Of a stretch of DNA of 64,000 nucleotides, positions 9,500 through 21,100 are shown in pieces. A model generated the notes under the pieces. It saw nothing but the letters and a program-made list of their open reading frames with translations. It had not been told where the DNA came from and made no database searches. The DNA is from Posidonia oceanica (taxonomy: Eukaryota; Streptophyta; Magnoliopsida; Alismatales; Posidoniaceae). A program made the translations under genes and the position numbers. Position 1 is the first letter of the stretch; each line of letters starts with the position of its first letter. The stretch spans positions 70,868,001 to 70,932,000 of the forward strand of contig JAZBRS010000075.1 in the NCBI GenBank assembly GCA_037176725.1. The letters run 5' to 3'.

Positions 9500-9809
9500 G
9501 TTGTACGCGGACTTCTTAGCGTACAACGTTGGCCGCTGTTTCTCCAGCGGCTAACATTGGCCGCTGGTTTTCCAGCGTCCAACGTGGCAACCCAGCCCAA
9601 AGCTTTCCTTATTTGGCCTAATCCAAAAAATCGTTTTTTGCCTTCTTTGGAACCTATTGACCGGTCAAAGCCATCAAAGCCGAGTTTAAACACACTTAAT
9701 GACTCCTTAATTGGGGAATCTTCTCTGATCCTAGTAGTTATGCTTCGGAGGTCGTTATACGCTGGGACTCCCGCTTATAACGTTATACGCGGGTTTTCCA
9801 GCATATAAC
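9500..9809 (+). promoter_or_regulatory. Five 28-nt dyad modules in U3 of the F1-b LTR
   Basis: Three tandem modules (9500-9583) and two tandem modules (9754-9809), separated by 170 bp. Module 1 arms GTTGTACGC and GCGTACAAC are exact complements. Confidence 0.8.
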
Positions 9810-9873
9810 ACTTCTGAAACAGGAAATTCTGCTGACTTGGCATTTGTGTCCTTTTTTGCTCCTCTCCTGTTTC

Positions 9874-9880
9874 TATAAAA
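9874..9880 (+). promoter_or_regulatory. TATA box of the F1-b LTR
   Basis: TATAAAA in TTTCTATAAAAGCAGGGG, same position as in the other F1 LTRs. Confidence 0.75.
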
Positions 9881-10656
9881 GCAGGGGTACCCCCACTAGG
9901 ACCAAGACGAAAATTGGAGGGATGTAGGCCAGATTTTTGGAACTCGCATGCTCTCTTGAGATTAAAAATCTTAGAGAAGTGAGGTCCTTGAGAATTGAAA
10001 GAGAGAAGAGAAATTTTGAAAGGAGGAGAGTCTTCGAAAAGCTTGAGGGTCCCTTTGTCGTTGTTGGCTTCATGTCAACACAGTTCGCACCTTGTGCATA
10101 CATAGAGGGGACTCTATTTCATTCGTTTTCTTTTCATTTCTGATATCACATTTTCAATTCCATAGCATAATCAAGCATTTTATTTTGAGTTCATATATTG
10201 TTGTAGCTAAGCATACATCTCTATTAGTTGCAACTGGGGGAATCAAACCCCTCGGGTACGTATTTCATTATGCTTTTTGTTATTTCTTCTACTTATTCTG
10301 GATAAGTTACTACACGTATAGATCCATCTCTGTATTGTTTTGTTTCTTTTGCTTTGCTAATGTTTGTCATACAAGGAGGAAGAAGGAAGAAAGAGCTCAA
10401 CAAGCACGGGCACCCTTGGGCAACGCTGGCGTTGTCCCAAGGTAGCTGAACCCGCAACCACATCACATCTCCCCAAGGCGTCTCGAGGGCCGGCGAAAGT
10501 GAACCGAGAGTGGCGATCACACCGATTCCATAACACGTGGAGTGATGGAGTCGGATACAAAAAAGGGGACCCCGAGAAAGAGGAGATAGAGCAAAAAAAG
10601 GGGATACAAGCCTTCTTCCATTCCCCTCTCCTTAAAGCAAAAACCCCATATCCACA

Positions 10657-11027
10657 GTCTGGTGATCACGGTGGGACGGCTAAAAGCGCCCCCGTGCAAG
10701 GTGAGTAAGCCCTTCCTTTCTTCTTCCTCCTTCATTATTGACATTCTTAGTTCTAGTTTTAGTTTTTAATTTTTCATAAGTTTTAAGGTAGCGGTGAAAT
10801 TCCTTATAGTGTTTTGAGGCATCGTGACCCTTCTCGTTTTTTCCCGTCCAAATAACTGAAATCACCTCCCCTTTCTCTCTGGATTCTCGGGCGTGGAGGT
10901 GGTTTGTAGAAGCTACTGTTTTCCTGAAAAAAAAACTCTGTCAGTACGTTATACGAGTGACCTGGCGCGTCTAACATTAGACGCTCCATTCGGCGCGTCT
11001 AACATTAGACGCTCCATTCAGCGCGTC
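10657..11027 (+). other. F1-b leader, first part, with primer-binding-site region
   Basis: After the LTR end ATATCCACA and a 3-nt spacer comes TGGTGATCACGGTGGGAC (10660-10677), the expected tRNA primer site; the tRNA is not identified. Dyad modules follow at 10948-10975 and 10976-11003, and a third (11004 onwards) is cut by F2 at 11027. Across module junctions the 18-bp palindrome GCGTCTAACATTAGACGC appears twice, 28 bp apart. Confidence 0.7.
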
Positions 11028-14000
11028 TGTTGACACCCCATTTTGACAGGCTGGATCGTTTGGAGCCTTCTGGTGGCTGCTGGACCCAAACCCAGACCCA
11101 AACCTACACCTTCCTCTCCTTCTTTCCCCTCAAAACAAGCCTAAACTTGACCTGAGCCTACACCCTTTTCCCGGACCCGAAAACCCACCAGAATCCATAG
11201 GAACACTCACCCCTGATGACTTAGTAAACCCACCAAAAAGCCTGCAAAATCTCAAACCAGACCCCTCCCAAAAACCCTAGGAAACTTAGGCAAAAATACC
11301 CTTTTTCTATACCTCAAAACCCCTCCAAAACTTCCTCAGAACCAAACCAAAACTCCAGGAACAGAACTAGAAACCCTAGACCCCTCACTCGCCAAATTTC
11401 ACCCCTTTCTGAGACTCCTAAGACCCCTTTTCGCTGGAATTATCGTTTTCTCTCTCCGGGATTATCGTTTTCTCTCTCCTCTCTCTCTCTCCTGATTATC
11501 GTCTCTCTTTTCATCCCCTTCTCGCCCTCCTTCTGGCTTGGCAGCGGGCCCCCTTTGTACTCCTATCCCTACTCTATCTTATTCCTATTTTTATTTTATT
11601 TTTACCATCTTCCTTGAATTTTAAAAAAATCTTTTCCCTCAAACCTACCTCTTTCCCTTTTATTCCCTTTTTTTTCCTTTTTCTTCTTCTTTTTCTTTTC
11701 TTCTTCTTTCCTTTGCAAAAATCCTTAAAAATCTGTAAAACCCCAAGACCTAAAAGAAACAAATCAGAATCCCAAGAAAAAACAATTAAAAACATTAAAT
11801 AAATAATTAAAAACCCAAGCTTAATTAAATCAAGCTAAAAAGAAAATCAAGCATGCAAACTAAAAAATGCAAAACAAACTAAAATAAAATACTGTAAAAT
11901 CAACTAAAAAATTGAAATAAAATCAGAACCTACCAAAAATGAGAACCGCACTAAAAGAATTAAAAAACAAACCCTAGAGAGAAGAATTAAAAATCAAATA
12001 CTAAAACAAGTAATTAAAGAGAACAAAAAACTTAACCTAATAAACATAAGAAAGAAACAACATAAGAACTTAATTAAAAAAGGAAAAGAAAATACAGTTA
12101 AAAGACTTAAAACACTTAATCAAACCAGAAAAATCCAACTAAAAAACATCAAGAAGAATTAACAAATAAAAATCAAAAAACCTAGGTCAAAAGACTTAAA
12201 AAGAGAAAGCATAAAAGACTAGAACTAAAAGCCCCAAAATCCACTCAAAATAATATGAAAATGAATCCTAAAAATCCTAATTAACATCCTAAAATACTTA
12301 ACAAGAAAACACAATTTTAAAAACAATTTAAAAGAATTTAACCAACACTTAATCAAGTGGGAAATGGATTAAAAACAAAATAAAACCCTAAAACCCTAAT
12401 CAAGCCTAAAACACACTAATTAACCTAAAAACGGTCATTAAAAAATCCAGATATACACCTAACCTACAACCCAAGTCATCCCATATTTTTATTTATTTTT
12501 ATCTTATTTTCTCCTATTTTTTCTTTCCATCTTTCTCTCTTCCTTCTTTTCTATTTCCCTTTTCTTCCTTACTGGGCTTATCAGCCCGTTCACCATTTTT
12601 TTTCTTTTTTTCGAAATTTCGGCCCGGCCCGCTGCCACAGTGCCGTCGTCCTCCTCCCGCGCGCCTGCCACCAGCTACAGTAGCTGCTGGCCTGCGCTTC
12701 TGCCTGACCTGTCACCTCCTGCTCGAGCCAGACTGGTGCGCCGAACGTCGCCCATGCGCCTGCCATCGCCACGCCGGCATTCAATTGCCGCAGACCTGCA
12801 GAGCCGAGAGGAGAGGAGTCGTCAGAAATCAGGCAGAAAAAGGGGGGGGAAGTAGGAGCCGATTTCAGGAGAAGAAGGGAGGAGAAAAGATAAGGGAGTG
12901 CATCCCGGAAGAGAGGCAGAGGATTCCAGCGAATTCCCAGAGAGAGAGAGCACCTTCCTTCCTGAGAAAACCACCCAGAAACACCGGACTTCGGCCTCTT
13001 CTTCCGCACCGAACCAGAGGCTGAATCGCCCCCAGAACCACCCAGAATTCCTCCCCCAACCTCGCCGAGCCCCCCTGCAACTCTTCCCCTCCTTTCTACA
13101 TCGGAAACCACCCCTATTTCGCCTCCAGCCCCCTGAAACCCAGCCAGAACCCAACGCCACCTCTCCTGAAATTCCCACCACCATAGACCTCCAATCCGTC
13201 CCAAACCTTTCCTAGATACTCGCCCGAACTCCAGCTTTCTAACCCCCCAAAGCTTCGCCTACAAACCTCACCACAGACCAAACAAACCACCACAAACACC
13301 TGCCCCAATTTCTGTCCGAAAACCAATCCAATCCGCAACCTTCACCACAGCACTCCACTGCCCAATTCAAGCTCCCGCACACCATCACCAGACCTCCAGC
13401 AACCCGCCAGAAGGCTCCGTTCGGCCTGAGGAGCAGCGAGCACCTCTCCCCACCTCCGGTGACCCGTGGTGAACCCACTGGACCCATTCGTCGCGCCGAT
13501 CTTCGCAGCTGCCCTCCGGTCATTCAGCAAGCTCCGGAGCGTCGTGCTGAGCAAAACCAGACGCCCAGAAGTAGCAGACGACGCCCGCAGTAGCCAGGCC
13601 GAGCTCGCCGACTTCTGCAAGGTCGACCGACGTCGGGGGCGCGTTCCAGACGCGGGAGGAGGTATTTTCTTCCCCCCTCAGCTCTCCCTCCTTCCTCTTC
13701 TGCTTCTCCGCCAACCAGAAGTGGTTTTCAAGCCCTCCAGCTCCGCCTGCAAGTCGCCGGACAGACCGTCTTCTCCGGCGCCGGCCTCCTGTTCTCCGGA
13801 CGCTCCGCCCAACAGAACACCGCCCCGACAGTCTCCGAAGCTCCGCACGAACGCCGGTAGCACCCTCCGCCGATCAGCATCTCCGCAGCTCCCTGTGCCG
13901 GCGGTGGTGAGCTCCGGTGGCATTCGGCTACAGTGCCAGCCACCGCCGGCGTTTCACTGTTGGTTTATTTTTCCAGTTATAAAGTTTTTATGCAAATATT

Positions 14001-15099
14001 ACATTCCTGCCTTAAGTTTTTACATTTTTGCGTTCTGGTCCTTAGTTTATTTAAGTTGCTTAGTTTTTAATTTAATATCATGCTAAATTGCTTATCTTAT
14101 TCCTGTTTTCCAGTATTTTCATTCTGGTCCTTTTACTGTGCTGTGTAGTTGTAACTTTTTATGTTTTAGCCCCTCTGCTTTCGATTTTTGCACATAGGTC
14201 CTGTTTTAAATCAGTTCATTTATTTACATGCATTTTACCATGCTGCATTGCATCCTGTGTCCCTGCATTTCGTTGTTTTTGCATTTAGGTCCACTGCACT
14301 GTAGCAACTTAGGCCCCATTTTTAATTTTTGCATACAGCATTGCATATTTTGCCTTCCGGTTTTGCATTTTTGCATTTAGGTCCATTTTAAATGGACAGT
14401 AACTGTTTTCCATGCATCTTTGCTTACTACATTGCATTTTTGACCCTGATCTTTTTAAAAATCACATTGCAGTCCTGTAATCTTTTTTTTTCAGAGTATA
14501 TTTTGCATATAAAATCGCATTTTCAGACCCTGCATGATTTGAAAATCACACATAGAGCCTTGCATCTTTTGAAAAATTATGTGAAAAGACTATTTTACCC
14601 CTAAGTTGCATTTTAACTCCTATGCTCGCAAAAATTGCATGTAGACCCTCCACTTGCATTCCCGGACTCCCCAGAACCCCTGTTTTCTGGAAAATTTGCA
14701 TTTTAGCCCCTTTCTTTTTCAAAAATGCTTTTAAACCCCCGTTCTTTCCAAATGGCTTTTCCTTGTCTTTTCTGGCTTTGCATGCATCCCGCATTCATTT
14801 AATCTTGCATTTAAGTTCTCCTTTGCATACACTAAGCACTTCTAACTCCCCTTCACTCGGGAGAACCTCCAGCACACCCCTAGGACCTCCTGAACACTTA
14901 GATCTGTTCTTCTCTCCTGTTCTGGCCCCCCTGCCCAGGAGCCGCGATATCTTTCAATCCGACCATTGGATCTTCTCAAGTAAGCTGCCCAAGCGACGGC
15001 AGCGAGGCGCTCTTCAGCATGAACCAAGCAGATCTCCGATCAGACTCCCGGATCTCCAGGTACATCCTCCTGAACCCCTGCACTGCATTCATTTGCATG

Positions 15100-16110
15100 C
15101 CATCTGCATCGTTTTGCGTGCCTTTAGTTTCTTTGCACCGTTTTGCGTGCCTTTTAGTTTTTTGCCTCGTTTTGCGTGTTTTTACGTTTTCTCGCTCCGT
15201 TTTGCGCGCCACTTCTCTGTCTTGCACCGTTTTGCGTGCCTTCTAGTTTTCTCGCCCCGTTTTGCGTGTTTTCTCGTTTCCTCGCTCCGTTTTGCGCGCC
15301 GTTTCTCTGTCTTGCACCGTTATGCATGCCTCTTAGTTTTTTGCCTCGTTTCGCGTGTTTTCAAGTTTTCTCGCTCCGTTTTGCGCGCCGTTTCTCTGTC
15401 TTGCACCGTTTTGCGTGCCTTTTAGTTTTCTCGCTCCGTTTTGCGCGCCTTTTAGTTTTTTGCCTCGTTTTGCGCGTTTTCAAGTTTTCTCGCTCCGTTT
15501 TGCGCGCCGTTTCTCTGTCTTGCACCGTTATGCGTGCCTCTTAGTTTTTTGCCTCGTTTCGCGTGTTTTCAAGCTTTCTCGCTCCGTTTTGCGCGCCGTT
15601 TCTCTGCCTTGCACCGTTTTGCGTGCCTTTTAGTTTTTTGCCTCGTTTTGCGTGTTTTTTCGTTTTCTCGCTCCGTTTTGCGCGCCACTTCTCCGTCTTG
15701 CACCGTTTTGCGTGCCTTTTAGTTTTCTCGCCCCGTTTTGCGCGTTTTCTTGCTTTCTCGCTCCGTTTTGCGCGCCACTCCTTTGCCTTGCACCGTTTTG
15801 CGTGCCTTTTAGTTTTTTTGCCTCGTTTCGCGTGTTTTCATGTTCTCTCGCTCCGTTTCGCGTGTCTTCATGTTTTCTTGCCTCGTTTTGCGCGCAGTCT
15901 TGTTTTCCTGCATCGTTTTGCGTATCCTTTCGTTTTCTCGCTTCGTTTTGCGTGCCCTGGTGTTTTCTTGCCCAATTTTGCGCCCTTCTTCCGTCTTCTC
16001 GCACGATTTTGCGTTCTTGTTCCGTTCCTTGCATCATCTCGCATGTCAACCTGGTTCTCGCATCCTTTTGCATACTTGTTTCGTTCCTCGTACTGTTTTA
16101 CGCGGTTTTC
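15100..16110 (+). repeat. ~30-bp CGTTTTGCG tandem array in the F2 5' LTR
   Basis: Dozens of diverged units of the type CTCGCTCCGTTTTGCGCGCC plus a TTTTAGTTTT-like tail, in groups of three to four. A 30-bp period keeps several frames open. The 3' LTR array is longer by about 119 bp (about four units). The solo LTR at 48898-54755 has a shorter version. Confidence 0.9.
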
Positions 16111-16627
16111 CTTAGCATGTCGATTGCATTGCATGGTTTTCTCGCTGTTTCGCTTTTTCGCCCGCATTTGCATATAGGGCGGTGATGCTTACTGTCCGGA
16201 GTTCTCACGAGCCCGGTTTCGCCCGGTTCGGAACACAGACAGCGTTGCTGAGCGCTTAGATTGCACGTTTACCTCCTTGCACCGTCTTTCATCACTTAGA
16301 GCGCACCTTTGAGCATTTAGACAGGCATTCATTGGCACTTAGGCATTCAAAGTCTGCATTTCCCTGCATATGCGAGCGTAAGCCTAGAAAGACCGATTCT
16401 CGGGCGTGTCGGGGGTGCCTAACACCTTCCCCGCGCGTAACAGGAGTCCTTACCCTCTCTTGGCCCGCAATGACCATATTGCCCTTGTCCTAGGCACGAG
16501 TCACCTCATTTGCATTCATTTGCATCTTATTTCTTTTGCATTGCTTTGCTTTGCATCTTTTGCTTGGTTTTGCGCGATTATTCGCGCATTTCCCCGGTTT
16601 TCCTCGTCTTCCGATTTAATAGACTTG

Positions 16628-16639
16628 GTGGCGACTCCG
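16628..16639 (+). other. Copy of the primer-binding-site start inside the F2 LTR
   Basis: GTGGCGACTCCG occurs here and again at the true LTR/primer-site border (16803-16814), 12 of 12 bases. It is also in the 3' LTR at 37386-37397 and, in part, in the solo LTR near 49058 (reverse). Confidence 0.7.
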
Positions 16640-16803
16640 ATTTTGTCTTATCTTCTTCTTTTCTTTCCATTTTTCCCTTTTTAAATGTTTTCGAGTTAAG
16701 TCTTCCTTCTCGGATATAGCCGCTTATAGTGAGCCTGATTCCGATCGGTGCACGCGAGCTTTGGCATCGTGCATGGACGATCCGAACACCGGGATTACTA
16801 CAG

Positions 16804-16821
16804 TGGCGACTCCGCTGGGGA
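16804..16821 (+). other. F2 primer binding site
   Basis: TGGCGACTCCGCTGGGGA, one base after the LTR end. It begins TGG as required for pairing with the CCA end of a tRNA. Ogre elements are reported to use tRNA-Arg; I could not check the match. Confidence 0.75.
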
Positions 16822-18134
16822 TACTAGACTCCGGCTTTCGCCTCCGCTTTCGTTCGCTTTGCGTTTTTGTTTGCCTTTGTGCCTTTGTCTGCCTTTGTGT
16901 TTCCTTTGTCTGTTTTGCTCGCTTTTCTGTGCAAACACCTAGCGAGTCGCTTCATGGCTACTCTATTCAGGTTTTGCACCTCTTTCGTCTCGGTTTGCAC
17001 TCTCTTTTGCCTGGCTTTGCTTCTGTGCTTGTTTATTTACTTGTTGTCTTGCTTATGCTCTTACTTCCTTTACAGCTTACTTGTCTTTATTTTCTTTGCC
17101 TTACTCGCTTATTATTGCTTTAATTCTCGCACATTGCATGTCTACATACTTTGTTTGGCTAAAATACATGCTTTTTGAATGATGAATGCTTCCTTTTACA
17201 CACTTGCTATGTCACTACACACGCACATACCTTGCATACATGCCTTTTGACTTGATGAATGTTTTCCTTCACCATTATGCTCACAAACACTTGCACATGC
17301 CATGCACTTGCCTTTTGTTGTGTTGTATGATTGTTTGCTTGCCATGCTTGATTGATTTTCTTCCCTTTCGCACTTGCCATGCTTAGGATAGTAGAAACTT
17401 GTTTGCTCTCCCCATGGTTAACTAAAAAGTGCAAGTAAAAGAACTTCTAGGAACAACTAGAGACTCTGAACAATCCTTCACTCCCTTTTGGTTAATAAAA
17501 TGTGCAAGATAAAAGACTTTAATCATTTGCATAAGCATCATATAGGGCATGCATTCTTCTCCTCTGAGTCCACCTACTAGTCTGCGAAGGACGGTTCTGG
17601 CTTCTCACCCCGATGCTTTGGCATGGAGTGAGTCAGTCGGTCTGTCCCCCCTTGTCCGGGGTCGTGTCGGTGTTAGTGGAGGGTACCACCCACGCTTTGG
17701 CGGGGTAGAGGCCACCAACGCACCACCCTGTCATTACCTGAGCTTTGGGCCGGGAGTTAGACAGGGAGCCTACTTTTCTGACTTGAGTCGGTGACCCGTA
17801 CACCCAGGGATACCCGAAGTAGACAACCTTGCTAGGAAACACTAGTTAGCTGAGGGGGGCATACTAGAAAGCATACATGACATTCATGCCATAACTTAAT
17901 GCATTTCGCATCCCTTTCTTTTCTAACCCTAGTTTCCTGTTGTGTCTTTAACAGAGTTCAGTAGGCGATCTCCTTAGCTGGAGCTCGGGTTCCTCCCCTT
18001 GCTGACATCTCTGCTGAGACATCTGTACTCGACCACCTTTTTCTGAGCTACTCGTCTTTGCGAGCATAGCTCCTCGTAGAGCCCGTCCCCTTTTCCCTCG
18101 TCGCAGTCCCGTTTTGACTCGCTCTTGGTCAGCA
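16822..18134 (+). other. F2 untranslated leader
   Basis: 1.3 kb without a convincing ORF. It starts with a T/C-rich zone of CTTTG phrases (16840-17400). A possible 3' splice site TCTTTAACAG lies at about 17945-17954, ~180 bp before gag, so a spliced leader is possible. An ORF1 as in legume Ogre is absent. Confidence 0.6.
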
Positions 18135-21100
18135 ATGGCCCAGCGCACTCTCGAGACCCCCCTCACCCTTGCCTCGGAGGTGGTTCCCGCTTCGGCCCCT
18201 CCGGTTCCCGTTTCAAACCCCTCTGTGCCCTCTGTGACGCCAGGCTTTTCCCCTCTGTCGTCTGGGGCACCCCAGTTTGCTGTGGGACAGTGGCAGACGC
18301 CCGTTCCTCCTGATCCGGTCGCCGAGTCCATCTTGATGACCACTTCACGTGTTCTGGAGGCACCACTGACCCCACCTTCTCAGGGTTTTGTCACTTTCGA
18401 CCCTTCTGCTGCGGCGACTCGCGCCTTAGGATTCCAGTCTCCCGGACAGTCCGGATCTCTTGGTTCTGGTTCCTCACGGGCACTGCAATTCAGTGTTCCC
18501 ACTGACGGGACACCTGAAGAGCAGTACCAGCAACTGATGGACACTATCCAGCGGCTGCAGGGTATAGCTCTATCAGTCCGCCCTCCTTCCCCTCCTGTTG
18601 TCCCTGAGGTTCCTGTGCGGCCTGCTCCCGCACATCTTGCATTGCACTCTGCACTTCCGCCTCGACCATCGTCCCAACTGCTCACGGTTCCGACGATGGG
18701 GGCACGTATTCCGCCTCTTGCATCAGCACCACATCACACACAGCATACACCTCCGCCACCTGGTGGCCAGTCATTCGGACTGGTGGGAGCACAGTATCTC
18801 GCAGGCCCGTCCCCCGGCATCGCCCCGGTACGGCCGCTGATGCTCCAGCATCCTGCACCCACCGCACAGCATACCGTTTATCCTCCCCCTTTGCATCAGG
18901 CTCAGAATTCCACATGCATCCCTCCTTGCACTCCACCACAGCACGGGTATGCCGGCCATCACCTTGCGTCACCAGGCGACGTGATGGTGGATCCGGAGGA
19001 GCACCTCGGTGCGACCCATTCGGCATACGTGGTCCCTACCCCCGCTGCCCCATCTCCTGTAGCAGCTATCCCAGACCCCATCAACAACAGGATAGATGTT
19101 CTGGAGAAGGCACTGCGTCTAGTGCAGGGCACGGACCACCAGACCTACCAGTTCCGAGACCTCTGCTGTTTCCCAGAGGCGGTACTCCCCCCGAAGTTCA
19201 AAATACCGGACTTCGAGAAATACGATGGTAGGGGCTGCCCCATAGCCCATCTGAAGGCGTACTGCGGTGATCTCGCCCAACTCCAGGCGGACGAGAGGTT
19301 GCTGATCCGCCTGTTCCAGAAGAGTTTGTCTGGTCCGGCCCTCAAGTGGTTCACCTCGCTTGACATGGCTGCGATCAAGACTTGGAACGACCTAAGCCAG
19401 GCGTTCTTGGAACAGTACTCCTTCAACCTCGATCTGGTCCCAAAGCGCGCGGACTTGATCGCAATCAAGCAGAATCCGGGCGAGCCGTTCGGGGAGTACG
19501 TCGGCCGCTGGCGTGCCCTTGCCTCGCAAGTTCGAGATAGGCCCTCCGACGAGGAGTCTATCGAGATAATCATTAAAGGGGCACAGCCGTCTACTGGAGC
19601 TCTGCTTAGCATCCAACCTGTCACGACCTTCACTGCATTGATCCGAGCTGGCACTCGCGTAGAGAGTTCGTTGCGGAGTGGCAACTTTCCCGCACTCTCT
19701 GTGCTTGCCAGGCAGGCCCTCGCCAGCAACGACGGTAGTAGCAGCAGCGCCATCAACAACAACAGCAGCCTCAACAACAATCGTCCCAAGAGGAAGGATC
19801 CGCAGAAGCCTGTTGTTGCATACGTCGACTCCCCTGCTGCGCCCGTCCGTCTGGCGTCCCGGCCTGCTCCTCCTCAGATCTATTACGCACCTGCACCTAG
19901 GACACACCCTACACCCCAGATCACTACCACCGCTCGACCGGTCTATCCTGCCGCACCGGTTCAGCAAGGACAATTCCCGAGGCCGAGACGGCCACCCATG
20001 GAGAAGCGGAAGTTCGCCCCACTGGTGGAACCGCTCAGTGCCGTCCTCCCGAAGGTTGCGTCGCTCCTGCGATTTCCGGAGGTTCGCCCGCCACCAAACC
20101 CACTACCGCATTGGTTTAAGGCGAACCTTTTCTACGACTTTCATCGAAGCGTCGGGCATTCGACTGATAGTTGTTTCACTCTCCGGAATGCTATCCAGGA
20201 CTTGATCGAATCGGGAACGATTGTGATCGACACGCACGAGGCATCCACTTCTGCACCATCTCATGCACCTGCATCAGCATCTACCCCAGCTAATGTTGTC
20301 CGCCGACCCCTGCCGGAGCACTCCTATTCAGGAGGCGCAGGGACCTCAGGAATTCACTCCTTGTTTCCTTCCGGGTCTCCCACATCCGTGGTAGATCCTT
20401 CCGAGCTTATCCATGATGTTTCTACTCCCTTTCCAGTCTCTCTCTATCTTGCAGCTATCGCCGGTTCCGAGTCGGGCGTCCAAATGATCCGACCGCGTGC
20501 CAGGCCGGAGCGTTCTCCTGCATCAGCTGCCATGCTTTCCCGGGCCCAAGCCCCAATACATCTCCTAGCCAGACCTCAGCCAGAACTTCCCGTGCACCTA
20601 CTAGCAAGACCTCAGTCCCCACCTAGCTTGCCTTCCCAACTACCCACCTACCCATGCCCTCCTCGGCCTGCAGCCCCTCTCGTGCTCGCCGCACGCGCTC
20701 CCGTGGTTATTAACCTGACCCGGGATACCCATCGCGTACCCTACAGCTACGCCACAGAAATGTGTGCAGAAGTGACGCGATCGGGGAGGGTCTACAGACC
20801 ACCGGTACCAGTGACCAGACCTAGTCACCCACAACCTGCAAGACCATTGCCTTTAGTCCAGCCTGCAGTCCCACTACCTTCAGGCCAGCCTCTTGAGCCC
20901 ACCATAGCTGAACCTGTCCCCACAACGGCACCACCTGCTACCAAGAAATGCCAGCCTAAAGCCGACATCACATCCCAGCTCAAAAAAGTTAAAGCCGACA
21001 TATCCATCTGGGACCTGATACACACCTCGGCTGAGCACCGCGAAGCTTTCCTTCGCGTGTTCCAAGCCGCCCGTGTGTCCCAAGCCATAGAACCCGCCGC

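Larger units (their letters stand above)
9288..10656 (+). repeat. F1-b 5' LTR
   Basis: TGTAGAAACCCCATTTTGG … ATATCCACA, 1369 bp. Dyad modules at 9500-9527, 9528-9555, 9556-9583, 9754-9781 and 9782-9809; the last is less perfect than in other copies (two mismatched arm positions). A hairpin at 10414-10442 has arm CCTTGGGCAACG, loop CTGG, arm CGTTGTCCCAAGG with one bulged T. Confidence 0.92.
11028..16802 (+). repeat. F2 5' LTR (5775 bp)
   Basis: TGTTGACACCCCATTTTGAC … GATTACTACA. Zones: a C-rich opening, pyrimidine tracts (11440-11710), a strongly A-rich zone (11770-12480), a GC-rich zone (12600-13960), a degenerate repeat built on GCATTTAGGTCC-like phrases (13980-14840), a CGTTTTGCG array (15100-16100) and a conserved terminal block with TCTCGGGCGTGTCGGGGGTG near 16397. 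Near-identical to the 3' LTR. Frames in it on both strands are repeat or composition artefacts. Confidence 0.95.

Noticed and set aside
12590..13204. 204-aa minus-strand frame in the F2 LTR (also 33229-33843)
   Set aside because: It lies in the GC-rich LTR zone, is present because both LTRs are identical, and has low-complexity Gly/Arg/Ser composition without a domain.
14622..16185. Frames of up to 267 aa rich in FLAPFCV-like repeats in the F2 LTR (also at 35261-36943 and reversed at 49483-50130)
   Set aside because: They come from a 30-bp array in a non-coding LTR; several frames on both strands are open at once.
16804..16821. A tRNA gene at the primer site
   Set aside because: Only an 18-nt segment starting TGG; no cloverleaf sequence around it.
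17549..17850. A short ORF1 before F2 gag, as in legume Ogre
   Set aside because: Frames in the leader are below about 80 codons in the relevant part and show no conserved motif.
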